A stretch of 64,000 nt of DNA from Campylorhamphus procurvoides (Eukaryota > Chordata > Aves > Passeriformes > Dendrocolaptidae). Positions 26,801 to 37,634 of the stretch are shown here, piece by piece (positions within the stretch are counted from its first letter, which is position 1; each line of letters starts with the position of its first letter). The stretch spans positions 806,001 through 870,000 of the forward strand of contig WBMV01007712.1 of NCBI GenBank assembly GCA_013396655.1. Direction: 5' to 3'. The notes under the pieces are model-generated. The model searched no databases and had not been told where the DNA came from. It saw only the letters and a list, made by a program, of their open reading frames with translations. A program made the translations under genes and the position numbers.

Positions 26801-28889
26801 TCCATTAGATGAATAAATGTTTCATAAGAGTCTGCAGAGTGACCTGAACTATGCACCATTCCCATTCCAGCTAGTATTAAATGAGCATAGACATACATGG
26901 ATTACATGAGAATGCATCAGGAATGACATTAAATGTGACCCTAAGAATTAGTACTTATTCAAAAGCTGATTGTTCCCTCTTCTCTCTCTCAATAGTAAGA
27001 ATGGTAATCAGTAAGAGCAGTGCACCCTACAAGCACAGCACTACCAATGCAATACAGGACACCTACACATCTCTGTAGCCTGCCTACTGCTGGTTTATAC
27101 ATGGGTGCAGGCTATAGGATTAATTGTATATTCATTTAGTGGGTTAGGGATTCATAAGGGTCTATTAAGGACTTAGATAGCTTTTCTTTTTTCTCTTATC
27201 TATTTTTTTTTTGTTCAAATTAGGTAAGTGGTATCCGACAGCTAAGACAGACGTAACTAAAAGCTGCTGAGTTCTTTCTGTTAGCAGGCACTTCTCTATC
27301 AGTTCTTCAGGAGAGGTAAAGTCAGTCAGGCAGTTAATGATCTGCCTTGGTTGAAGAAATTTTAACTCTCTCATCATCCGTTTCCATTACTAACTAATGG
27401 AGCTTCCTGCTGAAAACTGCTTTCTCTACATACGTATTATTCTGGTAGAGCTGGTTTAACTGGACTCAAACCCAGGTGTCTACGACTACTTTTATCCAGG
27501 AAACTTGCAATGTCCATTATTCCCAAGCAGACCCTTTCAAAGTTGCATTTGCAGAACAGCTCCTAGCCCAATGAATCTCTACTAGACCATCATCAGCTGT
27601 AACGTGTAACACTAAAATTCCCTGTCTTTCCATTGTGGCCACTGCAGTTAATCTGACCACAGAACTTGAGCAATTACCCATCTGGTGATTGCAACTCTGA
27701 AATACAAAGATAAGACAAAGACACTGTAATGCTCTGTACAACAGACTCTATCGAGCAAGGTTAACCATTTTATTCCATAGCAGTAATAACACATTTAATT
27801 CTTTAACATCATCTCAAAGGTATTTACCACAGAGCAAAGTGGTGCATTATATTCCATAAATATATTGTAGTATGTATAAATATATAATGGTTTGAGTGTA
27901 GATTGCTCCATACACAGGGTTTTAACAGTAAGTTAGAAGTTAACTTTAAGTTTTTAACACTGACAAATGATTCCATGTCTTATTAAATTATCATGCAATT
28001 AATTCTGAGTACTAAATTGCTGTGTGCAAACTGTCAAAAACACCCTTCTTTGAAAAAAAAAAAAAAGCCTGAAACTTGACATCCTTCAATGGACTGTTCA
28101 CATGCAACTTCATTTTACTTTAACTAAACATTTTTGAGTAATAAAAAAATTAAAGCCAACTAAAAACAATTTACAATTCTATCAATATAAAAAATTATGT
28201 TACTTTTCAGTAGGACAGACACCAATAAATTTAAGAGCTGTCATTACAGAATATTAGTTTTAAATTAAGTTTCACATTTATATCTGAAGGCAAACTGCTT
28301 ATTTCATGATCTTCTGAATTACTTCTTCTGGTGAGTTTTTGTTCCTCCTGTTCACCTGATTTTCCCAATCATGATGTGGTTTTCTTTCTTGCTGTATCAG
28401 ATTTAGCCTTGTATGTATTTCTACAACATGCTATAGCAAGACAAGAGCTCAGTGTAACAGAGAAACAGGAATTTTTCCACCCTGCCTGGTAATGCAGAAT
28501 AGCTGATCAACATTCTGGTCACACTTAACACAACTCAAACAGGTTTTGGAATCAATAGGAAAAGGGAATTTGTTAAGTCTCAAAAATGTGCGTAAATAGA
28601 CTTTCTCTTACATTGGATTATCCTCTGCACTGAAACAGAGTGAGTAGGGGACTGCAATACTAAGCAGTATGGGATTCAGCACCCAAAATATCAATGCCTG
28701 CTGGAAAAATGGCAGAAAAATCTGACAGAACCAGCCATAGTCTCACCTCAAGACAGAATGAGCCGCCACTAAAGCACAGAGAAGATACTGGTTTAATGAG
28801 GTTACAGAAACTTGTCCAAGGGTGGAAACTCTACAAAATTTCTAAGAAATTTGGTTTGTTTTTTAATTATTTTAAGATTTAGAAATGTT
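20846..28889. other. long AT-rich non-coding stretch, no gene seen
   Basis: Contains a T-rich tract at 23430-23468, a G/T-rich tract at 26166-26210, a T run near 27202 and a run of 14 A at 28053-28066. Two minus-strand ORFs lie close together, 23901-24167 (88 codons) then 23470-23784 (104 codons). Both have mixed composition but no motif I recognise. The 104-codon plus ORF at 22134-22448 is also unrecognised. The part at 21300-21880 is pyrimidine-rich and resembles worn repeat sequence, though no family could be named. Confidence 0.45.
26166..26210. repeat. G/T-rich low-complexity tract
   Basis: A GGGG run then eight T, followed by TTG and TTTTG units. It is the reverse-orientation counterpart of the A-rich C-interrupted tracts elsewhere in the window. 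Confidence 0.75.
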
Positions 28890-30125
28890 TCTCTTCAAGA
28901 CCTTATAAAAGAAGAATGTTCATCATCTCACTGTACACAGGGATCTTCTACATATTTGAAGACTTGTATCCTCAGCCTTTTCTTGTTGAGGCTAAGGAAA
29001 CCCAATTCTTTTTTAACCTAAATAATCTTTTCAAGACTTCACATTCTACAGAAAACACATGCTGAAACACTGGAGTGTGATATGTCTTTTGTTTTTATGT
29101 CCCTAAAGAGTAGCACATTATTTTTGTGTTCAACTTGTTGCCTGACCCATATCCCCACACATTTTTCCACAACACAACTGTCTATAATACTATATATTTG
29201 TTTACTAGATTTATTCCCAATTAAGTGTAAGAGCTTGCTCTTGTATCTAGAGAATTAAAAACTTCACATTCAAATCACTTCTCTAATTTTTTCATATAGC
29301 TTTTGATTCTAATCTTGTTCCTGAGACTGCTGGCAATCCAGATTGACATTATCTGAAAATTTAAATAAATTGACTACCTGTTCTATTCTCCAAATCTTCA
29401 AAGTGCTGAATATCACTGGTCTCTGGCCAGGGCCCTATGAAACATAAATCCATCTTTTCTGACAGTGAACCATTTATTTGCCAGCACTCACCCCAAGCAC
29501 AGAACTGCAATCCGCTTTTAGTCACATTTAGGCCACGTTTCCTCAACTCCCTGGTGACAACACGATGGCCACTCTTTATCTACTCACTAGGCTTTTTGTA
29601 CAATTGCAGAGAAAGAAAACTCATTTTTTATGATTTGAACTTTACAGATGCATCTTGACAGTTACCTACTCTTTGTTAAGTTGCAGGTATTTTACAGCAA
29701 TTTTACTCCTCCCTAAAAAAAACAAAAAAATCCATCTTCTTCCGTTTCTCCACCAAAATTGCTCTCTTTTAGGGGAAGACCACTCTTAGTTCTTTTCGGT
29801 TTGAAGGATCTTGCCTACCTTCCATATGTCTTCACAGATTACAAATCTTCACAATTACTTTACCTCAGGCACTTCCCTAGAGCAATTTTTATCGGGTCCA
29901 GGAGGGCAATTCTAATCTTTTCTTTCACTATCTTAAGCTAAGCATTTGTCAGGTTAACCAGGTCACAGCTCACCTTGCTTTTGAACACTGGAGCAAAACA
30001 AACACTTCAGCCTTCACTGCTATAAGCACTTCCTTCTCTCTCCAAGGGATAGATCGACCTTTCCCTTCTTTTTTCCTTTCCTTTTTGCTGAAGCACTTTC
30101 TAATCACTCTTTACCTTCAGTCACC
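28890..30125 (-). mobile_element. ancient CR1-type LINE relic covering part of the reverse-transcriptase region
   Basis: Seen in plus-strand order: a TATTTGAAGACTTGTATC block then CCTCAGCCTTTTCTT and an AAACCCAATTCTTTT block (28950-29012); TCCCAATTAAGTGTAAGAGC (about 29216-29235); CTAATCTTGTTCCTGAGACT (about 29310-29329); GACAGTGAACCATTTAT (29461-29477); GGCCACGTTTCCTCAACT (about 29531-29548); CTACTCACTAGGC (about 29580-29592); and a GAGCAAAACAAACACTTCAGCCTTC block (from about 29990). Known: amniote CR1 elements, read in reverse complement, present these landmarks in this order, and this DNA encodes the reverse-transcriptase region on the minus strand. Long gaps and many stops show a non-functional relic. 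Its depth of divergence suggests insertion well before modern bird radiations. Outer limits are uncertain by about 100 bp. Confidence 0.65.
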
Positions 30126-30899
30126 CAAGAAGACATTCCTGGTGTGTGGGTCTGTATGTCCCACCCATGCCATAACTACACACTGCCAAAAATCCCAGGT
30201 GAACAAAAAATCACGTGTTGTTTTCGTTCCTCATCCTCTCTTGTACTTTCAATGTGCACTGTGAGACACAAGGACGTGGTGCCAGGTGGGGAGCTGAGAT
30301 GTTCTCCTAAGCATCCTCTACCCTGCCCAGAGGACCAGCATCTGCAGTGCAAATTCATACACAGCTTTCACACCCCTGGCTATGGCATTTCACTGATGTT
30401 ATTTTTGTTTTCTACTTGTTCTCATTATTTTCTTCCTCTATAAAGTTTGGCATAAGGCATTTGTTTCTTTTTCTGCATCATACATTTTCTCCAGAATGTC
30501 AGCCAAGCATGTAAGAACAAAGAAATGAGATGATATATGAATACAAGGAACAGTCCAGTTTTTAGCTACTGCTCCAACAAAATAAAATAAAATTAAATTA
30601 AAAAAAGGAAAAAAAAATCAGCTATTCCTCTACATTTACAGACCAGTGAGGCAGTCATTTTTTTTTATTAATTTCAGCTGGAATTCTATGTGAATAAAGG
30701 ATTCTTTTATCAGAATAATTTCAGAGTCAGGAGTAAACAGAACTGAGGTTTGTGAAGTGGATCATAGTCAACATTTAGGCTACAACCCAGTATTGAAGCC
30801 CTTGGGGGAAAGGAATCACTGGAAGAATTGAGGTGTCCTTTTAACATTAAAATTCCTCACACACAGGAAAAAAAAATCTCTTTTGAAACAAGTGTTAAA
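30126..30899. other. AT-rich stretch, no gene seen
   Basis: Could include a further diverged portion of the CR1 relic to its left, but no landmark was clear. Contains an AAAT/AAAAT-rich tract at about 30578-30618. The 99-codon plus ORF at 30144-30443 is unrecognised. Confidence 0.4.
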
Positions 30900-31370
30900 T
30901 TGCTCTGCTGATATCCCCAAGAGCTGAACTCTTGACTCTGTTGAACATCCTCAGACCAGTATTCACTGCACCTACACATGCCATGCCCCAGCAATCTTTG
31001 CTGCCCTTCCAAATGCTGCTCCAGCTCCAGTGCCATCCCCACCAGCTGCCACAGGCACTGGGGTGTGCAGCACAGGGGGTGTCCTCTCTGCCTCCAGCAA
31101 ACACTTCCTGCCCACTGAGATGTGAAGATCTGCTGCACCAGAGACCTGCTCACACACCCCATGGGATGAGGACAACAAGGGCTCTTGTGGTTCACAGGCA
31201 CAGCAGGGAACTCCCCTGGGGCTGAGGGGGAAGCAGTTCATGCCGTGATGAGTCTGGGCACCAGGGAGGAGGTTCAGATATGCCTCCTCCAGCCTGCTTT
31301 GAGTTTAGCTCCCCCTGCTTTCAAAGGAGACCTCAGGAGAGCTTCCTGAGTCACTCTGGGGACATTTCTA
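30900..31370. other. GC-rich, CpG-poor block of unknown origin
   Basis: GC is roughly 55-60 percent against surroundings below 40 percent, and CpG is almost absent while CA and TG are common. That pattern is expected of old methylated CpG-rich DNA, not of an active CpG island. ORFs of 69-114 codons are open in several frames on both strands (30857-31201 minus, 30932-31225 plus, 30972-31241 minus), which is typical of stop-poor GC-rich sequence. None has a domain I recognise. An old LTR, another inserted element, a dead CpG island or a non-coding exon would all fit. No terminal repeats were found by eye. Confidence 0.4.
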
Positions 31371-32354
31371 AGATCCAAAGAATTCAAAAGTGGACTATGC
31401 AAATTGACTTTCAAGCCTGGAAACTTGTAATAATAAATATGCAGACTTTATATTAATAAGTAACTAAATCCCTGTCAGCCCTTATTACCAGAGAAGAAAT
31501 TAGCTTCTTCTTGAAGAGGTATTTTTTGGCATAATGAATCACACAGTACTGTATCTCACTGTTAAGCAAACACATACAGCCTCAACATGTCAATGCTTTG
31601 TGCAGCTCTGACCCTTGCGGATTGGCTTTTGAGTTTTTTTCTACTGATTTTTAAGTATGGCAACTAATGGCAGAAAAAACCTCAGAGACCTTCTTAGATA
31701 GAGATATCCTGTCTTGTAAAAAATGTAATGAAGTCAGATTTAAATACATATAACCTTGGGGTTATACAGTCTGAGTTCTTCTAAATGTGCTGTGGTCTGA
31801 TAATACCTGACATTTAGAGAAGCATATCCCACAGTTATGCAATGAAGTCTGTAACTTTTCAGAATTAAATCCACTCAAAATGTGAATTCTGTACAAAGAG
31901 CTGAAAGCAAAGTGGAGACAAATATTCAAATAACAGGACAAGGTCTGTGGGTTTGCCCATATTTGATTTTTTTTTTAAAAATTTTACACTCAGACAAGAA
32001 ATAATCTGATTTCAAATTAAAAGAGCCTTCAAACTTAAAAAAATTAAGTAAAGCAAAGCAGGCACGTTGATTACTTATTCTTCATTATGAGTAACAACTT
32101 CATTTCAAGCACAGGCAAATATTTTACAAAGGTATAGGTGCTGCTGTATATAGTATTTGCCCGTAGCTACAGTTTGCTGTTACCCTTTGAAACCTTTCCA
32201 TACATGCTTAGGACTGGCAGACCTTGAACATTAGTATTTTCATTGACCTTTTTTTCAGTACAGAGGCCTTCCAGCAAAATGAATGGAATTTGCTTTTCCT
32301 CATTGTAGAAGAAAAGCAGTTCTGAGAACAAATCTAAGAAACTCTTGCTGCAGT
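31371..32354. other. AT-rich non-coding stretch, no gene seen
   Basis: No recognised repeat or ORF of note. A T run lies near 31969. Confidence 0.5.
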
Positions 32355-32396
32355 GGAGGAGGAGGAGGAGGAAGAGGAGGAGGAGGAGGAGGAGGA
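32355..32396 (+). repeat. (GGA)14 microsatellite with one AGA interruption
   Basis: Fourteen trinucleotide units over 42 bp. Only the seventh unit (32373-32375) differs, reading AGA. On the minus strand this gives poly-Leu or poly-Pro depending on frame, which is the sole reason for the ORFs at 32167-32427 and 32300-32509. Purity suggests it is polymorphic. Purine-rich mirror-symmetric DNA of this kind can adopt triplex (H-DNA) structures. Confidence 0.95.
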
Positions 32397-34521
32397 CAGC
32401 CAACAGCTTGTGGCACAGCAGCAGCAAGACTTGTCAAAGCATGAGCAGCAGCTGGTTCCTCAGGGTATCCTGAATTCCTGTTAAACGAAGGCATGTCTGT
32501 GAGCCTCATCCTTTATTCCCATAAAGGAAAAAAAGAAACTGCATTTATGAGTGGTCCTCCCACGGCAAGGACAACGTGGAGAGAGAGGAGGGCTCCCTAT
32601 GTACCCTCATGACACGTCCTACAGTCCTTCACAGGATACAATCTGCTACAGACTGTTTAGAAGACTTTTACTGAAGTAATTTAATTGCTTTTTAAAAGCT
32701 TCCATTGTATTTTGGGCACATCTGATAATAATTAAGATATAAAAAGTTACAAAAAAAAAGAAAAATAGGAAAACTGAATATGTACATATATATTTAATGC
32801 TCAATTTTCTAAGAGCGAAATATCAGTAAAGGCAGAGAAATTGAAGCTTCATCTTTGATGACACCATACCCCCTAAACCAACCACTGCAAATTCTTATGA
32901 TCTTAGGAAATCAAAGAGAAAGATGTGGAATTGCCATAGGTACCCACAGTAATACAGGATACAGCCCATTCTGCAGAAGATGAAAGGAATACGCAAAAAA
33001 CGCAAATGTCATTCTGTGTTTTAAAGTACTACTGTGATAACCGTGCCTAAGATGATTCTTTGCCCTTGTTGTACAATGAAATATCTCAAATGTAAAAATG
33101 AATTCCTGTAAGAAAATTACACAATTTTATTAAGAATATAGTGTTGGGTATGGCCTGACTCTTCCTTGAAGCAGGAATGGGCAATAGCAGTAGCATATAC
33201 CCCATACATCCGGTGTTTTACCAGACAGACTCCTTTCCACGTTCCCACAGCCACCACTTCCACTTTCCAGGTCTTTTCAATGGCACTCCTGGCTTAAAAA
33301 GGACCCTAAAAGTAATTTTCAGAGAATTCTGCCTCCTGCTCTTCTCTGAACTGCCCAAACATCCTTTTTTTGTTTAAATGTTTACCAATCGTTGGTAAAT
33401 CGAACCGAAAAGGCCATGGAAGTGATTTCAGTGATCTGAGCTAATTAGAAAATTAAGAAAATATTGGGAAATGTTATGCTAAAATACTTTCATTTTTTTC
33501 TCATCTTTGTAGTACTACAAAACTTAATGTGCTCATATGCATGACAGAAGGCCTGGATGGTTCACTTTTATAGTCTGCCAGAACATGTTAAGAAAATTAA
33601 AGTCACTCATTTTGTATTAAAAAATAATTTTCCTATATTTGAAAAGTTCTTTAAAAGCAGTGCTATGCTTTTATAATTTCGTATTCCACTTTTTAAATGC
33701 TCGTTTTATATAACTCTTAGACTGGTTTGTATTTATGACAGCAGATAGTGTGGGATTCTGTCACTGCCCTGTGATTTGAAATAAATTTGAAGATGATTGA
33801 ACTATGAAGAACTAAAAGCTATATTCATAATATATTCTGATCACATTTTAAGTAAGGGATGCATTACTAAAAACAGTTTGCCTCCCAAAAGTGCGTATAA
33901 AATGTTACTATTCAGATGTGGTCTCAGCCTTTATTTAGTCTATGACAAAAGAGAATACAAACTATTAAACATTGAAATATCAGCCCTGAAAATTTTCATG
34001 TTACATTTTCAACCAAGATTTTCTGTCTTCCATTTATTCTGTTACAAGTTCAGGTTATGGAAGCCTTATCCATATTTAATAGTCTCTTAATTAACTGCTA
34101 GTTCTGCTTATTTAGGCAGCCATACCAGAGAACAAACAGACTCGTCAGGATACACAGAAGGGGGAAGCTGCACTGGCCGATCACAGGAGACATTTTCTCT
34201 CCCTTCCCTCAAGTGCTTCCTTCAAGAGCTGCAATGCCATTTTGCAGAGTGGTGTCCTCCTGTATTCATGAAAGTCACTTTCAGTGATTTGTAGTTGGAG
34301 TGTGAGTGTAATTTAAGGATGAGAGGCAACGATAAGCTGTTATCATTGGTTATTTGTGATCTCAAGACATACTACTAAGGGCTTAGGTAACACACTTCTT
34401 CAAAGGCAATAATAGAATTGGAAAAGTTATCCAGCTTCTAGTATTTTTGAAGGCTAAACAGAGCTCAGTAATTAGTTTCTCTTCCAGATATGAATACAGG
34501 GTAGAGCATTATACTTTCCAA
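32397..34521. other. AT-rich non-coding stretch, no gene seen
   Basis: Short unrecognised ORFs, including 97 codons plus at 33797-34090. A small perfect hairpin with 8-bp arms lies at 33381-33399. No repeat family was recognised. Confidence 0.5.
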
Positions 34522-34850
34522 TTTCTAAGGTCAAAAGTGACCATTATAATCATCTGTTCTGAACTCTTGCCAACTTTGTGCTAATGGCAGACATTACTCC
34601 ATGACTGACACATCACACCCGTAATTTCTGCATGATTTCAAGCATCTCTTTAAGAAAACCATCAAGTCACACTCATAATCTAGAGCTTGCCCTTCTTCAT
34701 TCGATAGCCAGAGTTACAGCCTCAACAAATCCAGTCTTGTTTAGGCAATCACTAAAATAAATACATTCACCTCTGTTTTGAAAAATCCGCCCTAGGATTT
34801 CCTTTCCTTTGAGTTAAAATCCTTTCCTCGTGTTCTGACTAAGCTTTATT
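34522..34850 (-). mobile_element. probable old CR1 LINE 3'-end fragment
   Basis: Plus-strand reading gives AAGGTCAAAAGTGACCATTA, ATAATCATCTGTTCTGAACT, a GTAATTTCTGCATGATTTCA block and a CTTTAAGAAAACCATCAAGT block. These match in order the old amniote CR1 3' end, which in reverse complement reads GGACCATTATGATCATCTAG, then TCTGACCTCC, then TAATTCCTGCAT, then TTAGAAAAACATCCAATC. The right part (34740-34850) fits less well. The orientation is minus, with the 3' end to the left. Confidence 0.5.
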
Positions 34851-35820
34851 AATACATAAACACATGCTGCAAAATGTGACAAGTGTGTAGAACTTTTAAA
34901 AACTAAATTATGCCCATTTTTCATCACTCATTAACACTCTTTTTGGTAATACTTAAGTGCTATTTTCAGTTGAGGAGGAAAATTGTACTTGTGAGTGTCT
35001 TTATAGCTTTACATTTAATTCTCCGGAAAGAAAGAACTGCCTCAGTGGACTATCTGACACATAATGATCTCTGATGGAGGGCTTGAAGAATTTTCATTCC
35101 TCTTTTTTCACTCCCTGAACCAAAGCTCACCAAAGTATAAAAGGTACTTTCTCCCTGTCCTAACCCCCTGACCCCAGGACCTGTGCCTGTATTTATCCTG
35201 ATAAACACTCCTGGCTCACTAAAATTTGCTTGCCTGATTGCAGATTAAAAAAGGAAGGATCACTTTTATCTTAAATTACTTATTTCCTCACTTTTAATTA
35301 CAAGAACACTGTGAGACTCAGGGTTTCTCACACTAACTATGAGTTTGTCAATACTTCCAGTGTCTTTCTTTCAGTAGGTGTGGTTTTCCATCTTACTATT
35401 TAACCTTCCAGGTCTCATTCTATTAGTTTCAGAAGAGCTTCTTTGGAACCACAAGGCAATTACAGACAATGAAGTCAAGATTGCCAACTGAAGATGAGAT
35501 GAAAATTAAAGTCCCCATTTTAAAGCAGACAGTCAATGTGGTAAATAGCATCACCTTAATATATTAGAATTTCCTCTCAAATTTACATAGGTCTCTTGGG
35601 CTAATAACTAACTTTGAAATCTGAATTACATTTCTTTTTGTAGTTTACAGTATCAGCTATTACCCCCTTAATCTATATGCACTAGTGGTTACAATATATT
35701 TAGACTGAATTATATATCTTTTTTGTGCCACTGGATGAGTTTTTTTAACCATAATACCACAGTAAGTAGCTAATTGCAGATTTGCCATCCTCCATTGTAA
35801 GGAAAGCAAAGCAAGGGTAG
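34851..35820. other. AT-rich non-coding stretch, no gene seen
   Basis: No ORF or repeat recognised. It lies between two CR1 fragments of the same orientation about 1 kb apart, which differ in subfamily texture and so need not be one insertion. Confidence 0.5.
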
Positions 35821-35885
35821 GATCATCAAAGCATTCAGGTTGAAAAGATCTCCATGATCAAGGCCAACCATGACCCCTGTGGCGG
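35821..35885 (-). mobile_element. CR1 LINE 3'-end fragment
   Basis: Plus-strand text ATCAAAGCATTCAGGTTGAA, then AAGATCTCCATGATCAAGG, then CCAACCATGACCC, closely follows the avian CR1 3' terminus in reverse complement (AGAATCATTCAGGTTGGAAA, AGACCTCCAGGATCATCGAG, TCCAACC). The 3' end is to the left. The right boundary is uncertain because similarity fades into GC-richer sequence. Confidence 0.6.
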
Positions 35886-37573
35886 AAGGCCATGAGGGAA
35901 GGACAAGTCTCCCTCTGCTCTGCCATTGTTATCCCTGCAGCCAGAGGCATCACCCAAATTCCAGGGACTGAGGTTGTCAGCAAGAAAAGATCTCTGCCAA
36001 AGGCATCCTAGGCATGACAGCTCCCCCCTTAAGATAATGAAAAGGTTTCTTAAAGAGAAAAGTCAGCATCTCTGGGAATCTCCAAACAACTTGTGTGTGA
36101 CCTTTCACAGGAGAAAAGTCAAACTTATCTATTCAGAGCAGTAAGTGCAGGACAGACCTCGGGCTCAGACACTGCCTGCCAAGCTGCATGCTCTACTATG
36201 TCTTATTCTGAAAGACTATTTTTACAAAGCCCCTAAAAAAACGAGTTTTCACAGAAATACCAACAAAGTCCTAATTACAGTGGCAATCATGATTTTATAA
36301 TAAACTATATTTCCTTCGCATGAAGATATTAATTTACTTTTTTGAAATGTTCATTGCTAAGCCCAAGATTGGGTTTTTGAATTGTGTTCACAGGCAATTT
36401 ATGCATGAGTAAAAATACACTCTATCCTAAATGTACAGAACGCTAATTTAAAATGATCTATTTGCCATAATATACATTCAACCCCCTACTGAAAAGTTCA
36501 GAAGCTTCTCCTCCTTCACATACAGCACCATCAGGCTATTCTTATGCACTGGGAGTCCTGGCATACATTTCAGATGAATTGTGAGGCTTCTATTTCATTT
36601 GCTACAGAAAAAAATATGGGTTAGATACAGTGCAGATATGCTAGCAAGTATGAGTAGCATAAGGTGCAGATTCAAAAGCATTATCAGGAGGGCAGTCTAA
36701 TTTATCAAAATATCAATCCATTCTAATGCTCAACTAAATATGGTTATGTCCAGAAATACTTAAATTTGTAGGAAAACTAGTATCCATTTACAAGCACCAG
36801 CCAATGAAACCAAATAATATTCTGAAAATCAAAACCAGTTTTCTTCTGTCCCTCTTACATCTTTTAGCGTTAGAAATTGAACCCCACTTAATTTTGTACC
36901 TCACAGTACTTTTCTTGAGTTAAAAAAATGATCATATAGAACTGTGTTAGATATATGATCCCATCACACCTCTTCATCTGTAACCGTGTGAGATGGTGGC
37001 CTCAAGTAACAAGATAATTTTTTAAACAAAAAATTCTACAGAAAACAAAGCACTTTAAAGTGAGTTTGGCCACTCAGGAGGATTTTGTCTTAGTTACAGA
37101 AACAACATCCCATAACAATGTTGTAAAACACACCACCTTTGGAGATCCGTATCTTAAAAAGCCTGACACTGATAACTTCCAGTTACAGTTGGTTTGTTAG
37201 AAGGAGGGCTTTTTAAGCTTCTCCTTGGTGAAGTAACTAGTAGGTATAATTTTTTCAAACAACACCCATTTGAATTTTCAGTAGCATTTTCTATTTTAAT
37301 TCTTGTGCATCTAAATATTAGGTAAAGCATCTTTGCCAGTTAAAAAAACCCAAACCTTGTACATTCACTAAATGTGTGTCTTCAGGAACAACTCTAGCTG
37401 AGTGATAATCATCTGGGAATTATGTGCCATAAACAGAGAAAAGTTCATGTCTCTGGCAACAAATCAAGATTCTTCTGAATTTGATAGTGTATTAGTTAGA
37501 AAGCCCAGGAAGGAGACATGGGAGGTGTCACTGTGGCTGAAAGAACACGTGCAGCTTTCAGTAATCCATGATC
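35886..37573. other. AT-rich non-coding stretch, no gene seen
   Basis: Begins with about 250 bp of somewhat GC-richer sequence (a 72-codon plus ORF at 35926-36144, unrecognised), then returns to AT-rich. No repeat was recognised. Confidence 0.5.
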
Positions 37574-37634
37574 ACAACAAAAGGAAAAAACAAACAAACA
37601 AAAAAACCCAAAACAAACAGAAAACCCCCAAACA
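37574..37634 (+). repeat. A-rich (CAAA)n-like tract with C runs
   Basis: CAAA units followed by A7CCCA4 and A4C5A3 segments. It shares its texture with the other A-rich tracts listed. Confidence 0.8.

Noticed and set aside
32167..32509. Minus-strand ORFs encoding poly-Leu and poly-Pro stretches
   Set aside because: Both homopolymers are frame readings of the (GGA)14 microsatellite on the opposite strand. Nothing else in the ORFs suggests a gene.
33381..33399. Perfect hairpin with 8-bp arms and 3-nt loop, with a similar one at 54271-54289
   Set aside because: Stems of 8 bp with a given loop size are expected about once per 64 kb, so these fit chance.
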